A DNA stretch of 64,000 nucleotides from Climacium dendroides (Eukaryota > Streptophyta > Bryopsida > Hypnales > Climaciaceae): the NCBI GenBank assembly GCA_950106755.1, contig OX467086.1:14960001-15024000 (forward strand). Reading direction: 5' to 3'. The notes under the pieces are model-generated. The model was not told the origin of the DNA. It did no database searches and was given only the letters and a program-made list of their open reading frames with translations. Position 1 is the stretch's first letter, and each line of letters opens with the position of its first letter. The position numbers and the translations under genes were made by a program. Positions 58,125-64,000 of the stretch are shown here, in pieces.

Positions 58125-58403
58125 TGTTGAAACTACTCTTGAACCCTGTCATCCATCTCCACCGATCATTCATCCATATGTACAATAGATACAAAACAGG
58201 TTCATTTAACAGAATAGGACAGTTGCCAGCTTAGTGGTTTTAATCCCCATGTACAGTAATTAGATTAGTGGTCATTACCTCTGCCTGTAATGTAGTTAGT
58301 GGAACTTAACTATTACTTACAGATTGCCTGTGTATATTAAGCTCTCTTCGGGACTCTTTGAATTATTTGAATACAAGCATCTCACTGTGTGCTGATTTCT
58401 ACA
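58125..58403 (+). repeat. 5' LTR
   Basis: TGTTGAAACTACTC to GATTTCTACA. TATTAAGCTC near 58336 is in core-promoter position. Same length as the 3' LTR with no gaps. Confidence 0.95.
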
Positions 58404-58418
58404 TGGTATCAAAGCGTC
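58404..58418 (+). other. Primer-binding site
   Basis: TGGTATCAAAGCGTC directly after the 5' LTR. It is one mismatch from TGGTATCAGAGC, the common plant Copia site complementary to initiator tRNA-Met. Confidence 0.85.
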
Positions 58419-58552
58419 TGTTTTAGTCAGAGAGTATTTCGGAGTGAACTAAGGATCCCAGTCGGAGCACTGCTCCTAGGCAACACCGAGAGAAGAGAGA
58501 AATCAGATCTGATCGCAGTAGAGCACTGCTCCTGCCTGAAAGTCATAGTAAA

Positions 58553-61500
58553 ATGGCAGAGAATACAAGTGTGAGCATTAGGAAGAGTGATAAGCTGAAA
58601 GGATCATCCAATTACTATGTTTGGGCACTGAAAATGCGTGCAGTACTGAGAGGAGAAGGCCAATGGACGATTACCGAGACTGAGTAGAACCCTGCTACGT
58701 TTCCTGTGACAATTGACGGGGAAGCACTGACTGAAGCGAAGCTGATGAGAAAGAAGATCTTGGCATGCCATCTCATCCTCTTATCGGTCTCTGACGATCT
58801 CGTGGATTTGGTTGCAGAATATACTGATCTGGCCGTCGTGTGGAAGGCACTCAATGAACACTTCAACTCAAGCGACCAGTCGCAAATCTTAACAATCATA
58901 GGGCAGCTTCAGTCACTACGCATGAATAAGGGAGACTCAGTAGAAGATTACGTGAAGAAGGCGAGAAAATTGAAGAACAGACTGCAAAGCATGGGAGAAA
59001 GGCTTACCGATCGAAATTTGAACCAGATGGTGTTGAACGGATTACCACAATCTTTCGAAAGTGTCATCCAAACACTTACTCATCTTGACCCAAGCATGAC
59101 ATTTGAGAAGCTGAGTGCTAGCTTGCTATCCGAATCGCATCGGCACAAATACCGGAGTCAGTTGCTCGGCGACACAGAAGCCCTGGCGGCGAGTTTTCAG
59201 CGACAAACTTCGATACGAGGAAGGGGAGTCCCGTGGCCTATCCGCGGACGTGGCTTCCCAGGCAAGGGACCGTATAGCATACCGCGTCCACCTCCCATAT
59301 GCTACAATTGTAACAAGCCCGGCCATTTCGCAAGAGACTGTAAGCAACCGAAAAACCTGTATGTCTATCCAAACACTGACACCGGAAAGGCAACCGGATA
59401 TGCTAATTCGGCAGAGATGTTCAATACTCAATTAGATTGGGGGTACGACCCCTACTATCACTAGGGAAACGACCCCTGGTACCTTGATAGTGGTGCGACT
59501 AGGCACATAGCTACAGATTATCAGAAGCTGGACCACCCCCCTAGCTCATCCGGTGTAGAGATCAGTGAGATAAAAACTGGAGGAGGAGAATCACACCCAG
59601 TAGCAGGGTCTAGCACAGCCACTGTAAACATTGGGTCTGGAGCATTAAAATTGAAGTCTGTTCAGTACGTACCGAGTATGAAAAAGAATTTGATGTCGGT
59701 TGGGGCTATCACTGACTCCAGGCACCAAGTCGTGTTCTCAAAACGCCAATGCTAGATCATGAATCTACAAGGGCAAATAGTCGCATCAGGAAAAAGAGAT
59801 CCTTCTAACGGACTCTACTCTTGTGAAAGCCAGTTTGCAGCACTCTCAACTGAAAACACGGACGTCACAGATATTTGGCACAGGCGCCTCGGCCATCTGA
59901 ACTTTCCCGGAATGAGTCTCTTGTCGAGAAACTTCTTCGTGTTAGGCTTACCGAAATTAGGACCAGAACGACAAATTTGTGCCTGCTGTATGGTAGGGCG
60001 TCAACATTGTGAGCGCTTTCCCAAGCACTCTGACACTAGAGCACAGAAAGCAGGTCATCGAATTCACACTGACTTAATAGGCCCGATGCAGCAGCAGTCC
60101 CTGGGAGGCTCTCGCTACGCGCTAGTTTTTACAGATGATTTCTCGAGAAAGAGTTGGGTATACTTTCTTCGATGTAAGAGCGAAACTCTAGCAAAATTTA
60201 AATACTTCAAAAATCAGATAGAGGTTGAAACTGGAAACAAAATACAAGTCCTGCGTTTTGACAGAGGGGGCGAATACCTATCTAGCGACTTCACAAACTA
60301 CTGCATGGAAGAAGGTATACGACGTGAACTCGCTCAAGCGCACACACCTTAGCAGAATGGAGTCTCAGAAAGGAGAAACAGGACGATAATGGAGAGAGCT
60401 AGAAGTATCTCACATGACTGCAACCTTCCGATGTACCTGTGGTCAGAAGCGGTATCGCATGCAGTCTACATCATAAATCGAAGCCCCACCCGAGCGAATT
60501 CTGGAAAAACTCCGGAAGCCAGATACTCAGGTACTGTCCCTGACGTCTCAAACCTCAAAGTATTTGGGTGTATAGCCTATGTACACATTCCCAAGGAATA
60601 CTGCAAAAAGCTAGATAGTAAAACGCGAACCTGTCTTTTTCTGGGATTCGATAAGGAAACCAAGGCCTACCGCCTATTCGATCGTACCAACTAGAAAATA
60701 ATAGTAAGTCGAGATGTAGTGTTTGATGAGACCAAAGTCGGATTGAGCTACCTGGGATCTCACTCACCTATGGACAATTCAATCGAAATCTCACAGCTAG
60801 GTACGGAAACCAACCTAAGCACTGACCCTATAGATTCAGAACCTCAGCTTGACGAAATCGTCATAGATGATGCTCCTCCAGACCTGGATCATGACAACCT
60901 AAACATGTTAGAATCACCGGAGCGCCACGGGAACCCTTCATCAATTCCAAGTTCCACACCGATGGTACAAGATCGACCACAGGCAATCCCAGTCAATCGC
61001 AGTGCCGGTCCCACTGCCAGAAGATATCTGAATCGTCATCGACAGCCATCCCTCAGGCTGCGTGATTTTTGGACCCTTGTTTCCGAACAGATGAAAGAGC
61101 CTCAAGACTTCACCACTGCATCGCAATACACGGAGTGGCAAACAGCTATCCAAAAGGAGATTGACGCGATTCTGAAGAACAAAACGTGGGAAGTCATCGA
61201 CCAACCCACCAACAGAAAGCCAATCACAGCGAAATGGATCTTCAAGCTCAAGAAGACTGCAGAAGGAGCAATCAATAAATTTAAGGCCAGAATTGTCGCA
61301 AGAGGTTTCCAACAGCAGGAGGGGATTGATTTCCACAAAATATTCGCACCGGTTGTAAAGTGGTCTACAATCTTACTCATATTTGCTCTGGCTGCAGAAC
61401 ACGAATGACTACTACATCAGATGGACGTCATATCAGCCTTTTTCAATGGATTTATAGATGAAGACATATTGATGGAAATCCCCGATGGATTTCCGTTTGT

Positions 61501-62632
61501 AGACGATGACACAAAGGTATGCAAAATTAATTGAGCTTTATACGGACTGCGACAATCTCCAAAAGCCTGGTACGATTGAATCAATAAGTGGCTTCTTAGT
61601 CTTGGACTGACCTGAAGTACATGCGACCCAAATTTATACTATCTAAACCACGACGGTAAGCTTACCATACTCCTCCTCTACATAGACGATTTGATTATTA
61701 TTGGAGATGATGTTGAGTTCATTTCGGATCTTAAATCCAAGCTACACAAGGAGTTTGAGATGACTGATTTGGGTGCAGCCAGTCAGTATCTCGGTGTGGA
61801 AATTTGTCGCCAAAAAGAAGGAATTTTTATCCATCAACAAGGCTACATACAAAAGCTTCTCAAAAAGTTCAACTTACAGCATTGCAATCCTACCAGACTT
61901 CCGATTGATCCCAAGACTACTCTGCAGCAGGAGATGGGGACAGGAAAAGCGGATCTGGTTGAGTACTAATCACTGGTTGGCAGTCTCATATATTTGACAC
62001 ACACGAGGCCCGACATCAGCTACGCGGTAAGCTGTGTATCTAGATTTATGCAATCTCCTGAGAACGCTCATTTCCTTGCCGCTAAGAAAATCTTGCGTTA
62101 CCTGAGTGGCACAAGTGACTACGGCACACTCTTCAAATCAGGACCAAGCGGCAATTATCACACCTACGCCGACGCAGCCTGGGGCCGCAATCTTGACTCC
62201 AGGCGGTCCATCTCCAGTATATTATACAAATACGGAGCCTCAATCATACATTGGAGCAGCAGAATGCAACCAACAGTATCTTTATCAAGCATAGAGGCTA
62301 AATATCGCGTACTAACAAATGCGGCCAAGGACATTGTTCATTTTCGAAGGTTGTTCAAGGAATTAGGTCACACCATGAGCGCCCCTACGACCTTACTTAG
62401 CGACAATCAGTCTTGTATCAAGCTGGTGAAAAATCCAGTACTACATGTAAGAACCAAACATATTGAGATACAACACCATTTTATAAGAGAAGTTGCCCAA
62501 GCTGGAGAAGTACAGGAGGAGTATGTGCCTACTCAGCTCCAATTGGCCGATTTCCTCACCAAGCCTTTGCCCTACAAGGCATTCACAGAAAACCGCCATC
62601 AAGTAGGTGTGTGGAAAAACCCTTTCCTCTAG
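58553..62632 (+). pseudogene. Copia gag-pol polyprotein with ten in-frame stops
   Basis: One frame of 1,360 codons from ATG 58553 to TAG 62630-62632. By residue: UBN2-type gag (about 15-230); CCHC knuckle CYNCNKPGHFARDC at 250; protease WYLDSGATRH with Asp at 312; gag-pre-integrase WHRRLGHL at 442; integrase core (HTDLIGPM, FTDDFSRKSW, NGVSERR); reverse transcriptase (KWIFKLKKTAEG, HQMDVISAFFNGF, YIDDL at 1043); RNase H (SSIEAKYRVLTNA, DNQSCIKLVKNP, RTKHIEIQHHF). Internal stops start at 58685, 59462, 59753, 60350, 60692, 61406, 61532, 61577, 61613 and 61967. Every one is reachable from a sense codon by a single transition, and there is no frameshift. Confidence 0.95.
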
Positions 62633-63213
62633 GATCGAAACCTAATCCGTGCCCATTTTGGCGTCTGGAGGTTGTCTATCCAAAGTGCCTTCCTGGTTAC
62701 TCAGTGTTTGAAATCAAGAGCACGAGGGTTCTTTCTTGAAGTTCGGTTGTCCCACCATTCCTCTGGGCGAGCTACCAAATGCCTCCATAGCTCCTCGACT
62801 GAACTATCAGGACTTATTTCCCTAACCCTAGTATTACTCTCAAGAAAGCTGTGAAACTCCCTAACCTCAAGATCTGCCCGCTGCTCGATGTTCTGTTGCT
62901 GAAGCATCACCCATAGATAGCTGCACACTCCCTAGATGTTGTCGCATATGCGCTGCACAGCCATGGAAAACAGCCATATTATGACCAGCCCCATTTGTAC
63001 CTACACACGCGACTTCACTTCATCAGCCAAGCAATGGAAAATTGCCAGTAATTTTGTGCAGTATCACCATCAATTATTAGCGATCAGCCACGCGCCAAAG
63101 ACATTTGTCGCATGAAGACCCGAAGCTCCCAAATTGCATCCACCGGAAATTCGAAGACTCGCGTCATATCTCGAAATCCCTAATTCGCACAGACAAGACA
63201 AAACAGGGTTCTT
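62633..63213. other. Copia 3' non-coding region
   Basis: About 580 bases between the end of pol and the polypurine tract with no recognised coding region on the plus strand. The minus strand has a 75-codon frame (62928-62701) without a known family. Confidence 0.6.
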
Positions 63214-63227
63214 TGAGCAAGGGAGGG
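63214..63227 (+). other. Polypurine tract
   Basis: GAGCAAGGGAGGG ends directly at the 3' LTR; it primes plus-strand synthesis in LTR elements. Confidence 0.85.
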
Positions 63228-63506
63228 TGTTGAAACTGTTCTTGAACCTTGTCATCCATCTCCACCGATCATTCATCCATATGTATAATAGATACAGAAC
63301 AGGTTCATTTAACAGAATAGGACAATTGCCAGCTTAGTGGTCTTAATCCCCATGTACAGTAATTAGATTAGTGGTCATTACCTCTGTCTATAATGTAATT
63401 AGTGGAACTTAACTGTTACTTACAGATTGACTGTGTATATTAAGCTCTCTCCGGGGCTCCTTGAATTATCTGAATACAAGCACCTCACTGTGTGCTGATT
63501 TCTACA
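63228..63506 (+). repeat. 3' LTR
   Basis: TGTTGAAACTGTTC to GATTTCTACA, followed by the AATGG target duplicate. Differences from the 5' LTR are nearly all transitions. Confidence 0.95.
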
Positions 63507-63740
63507 AATGGTTGGCATGGTGTATCCTAAATGCGAACACAGGTTGCTCCATGTGCATGACCAGAATTGAGACAATAACTCACCTCTTTTGGAATTGCCC
63601 CCGCACTCGGGAATTATGGCGATAGTACAATACGTTCGCAGTAGCCAATTCTGCTCCTACGATTGACTCTCTTTAGGACGCCTTGATCGGCACTTCACTC
63701 CATCGGAACTCGAGGAGGACATTGTCTACGTTTTAGCAAC
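63507..63740 (+). pseudogene. LINE pol C-terminus with zf-RVT (plus), downstream part
   Basis: Continues the frame of 57585-58124: LAWCILNANTG, then the zf-RVT motif CSMCMTRIETITHLFWNCP and TRELWR, then a TAG. It corresponds residue by residue to CSMCDNQMETIKHLFWECP of the minus-strand LINE. Confidence 0.85.
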
Positions 63741-63756
63741 CCACGTGCGGCGGAAA

Positions 63757-64000
63757 AAGTAATACATGTAATACATCTTAAAATTTAATTTAAAAAAGAA
63801 AATTATGGATAGATTTTACTACTTTAAAAGTTTATGTTTTAAATTATTGGTATTTTTTTATGCTAATAGTAATTAGTTATAAATTTTTTAAGAAAAAAGA
63901 TACACTATAAAGTTGAAAATAACTTTTACACCTCTATATAAGAAAAAAAATTTGAAAAACGAAAAAGAAATTCTATAGAATAACTTTCTATTGAAAGTTT
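63757..64000 (+). mobile_element. Partial second copy of the AT-rich core of the 25.8-kb MITE
   Basis: Aligns with about 26130-26375: TAGATTTT.CTACTTT.AAAGTTTATGTT, then ATTATTGGTATT.TTTTATG, AATTAGTTA.AAATTTT, and ATAACTTT.ACA. The dinucleotide AT tract of the first copy is shorter here. Runs off the window end. Confidence 0.7.

Larger units (their letters stand above)
58125..63506 (+). mobile_element. Full-length Ty1/Copia retrotransposon, 5,382 bp
   Basis: Two 279-bp LTRs (58125-58403 and 63228-63506), a 5-bp target duplication AATGG (58120-58124 and 63507-63511), an initiator-Met-type primer-binding site, one gag-pol frame and a polypurine tract. It inserted into the plus-strand LINE. 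By my count the LTRs differ at about 17 of 279 positions, so the insertion is not recent. Confidence 0.95.

Overview
Nuclear DNA of a green plant (streptophyte). The evidence is an intron-split TFIIS gene, the spliced remains of a peroxisomal glycolate oxidase gene, a plant-type small zinc-ribbon protein, an FCP1/NIF-type phosphatase fragment and plant-style Copia, CACTA, Mutator-like and LINE elements in AT-rich intergenic DNA. A piggyBac element and a Crinkler/RHS-type gene would be unusual for a flowering plant and lean towards a non-seed plant or streptophyte alga. That is an inference; the species cannot be named from the sequence.

Layout. 1-1.4 kb: minus-strand acidic, coiled-coil-like protein, possibly transposon-related. 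1.7-8.1 kb: two copies of an element starting TGTCGCAAC that encodes a long coiled-coil protein; purine/G-rich tracts flank the second copy. 8.15-9.15 kb: C-terminal half of a Crinkler/RHS-type protein with one in-frame stop. 9.35-9.93 kb: FCP1-like phosphatase fragment. 11-12.3 kb: decayed Copia fragment. 12.4-20.6 kb: AT-rich DNA holding hairpin MITEs and two TTAA-flanked short elements. 21.6-21.8 kb: zinc-ribbon microprotein gene. 22.9-24.8 kb: glycolate oxidase pseudogene whose splice sites are still visible. 25.8-28.1 kb: a Mutator-like MITE with a 9-bp target duplication and a CACTA-like MITE with a 3-bp one. 28.9-37.2 kb: a CACTA-like element carrying a rearranged, head-to-head Copia element. 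40.4-42.5 kb: the complete TFIIS gene, the best host gene in the window. 43.6-46.2 kb: long inverted-repeat elements. 47.8-53.2 kb: a 5.37-kb piggyBac element inserted at TTAA inside a minus-strand LINE. 57.6-63.7 kb: a second, plus-strand copy of the same LINE split by a full-length Copia element (279-bp LTRs, AATGG duplication). 63.76-64.0 kb: start of a second copy of the sequence found inside the 25.8-kb MITE.

The genes do not form a pathway. The window is a record of repeated insertion, with few host genes. The most notable items are: (1) a piggyBac transposase with all three catalytic Asp positions and only two nonsense codons, accompanied by short TTAA-flanked elements; (2) a full-length Copia whose single 1,360-codon frame carries ten nonsense codons and no frameshift, with LTRs that differ almost only by transitions; (3) a 1,174-bp Copia palindrome; (4) the Crinkler/RHS-type gene. 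No tRNA, rRNA, CRISPR array or bacterial-type operon was recognised.
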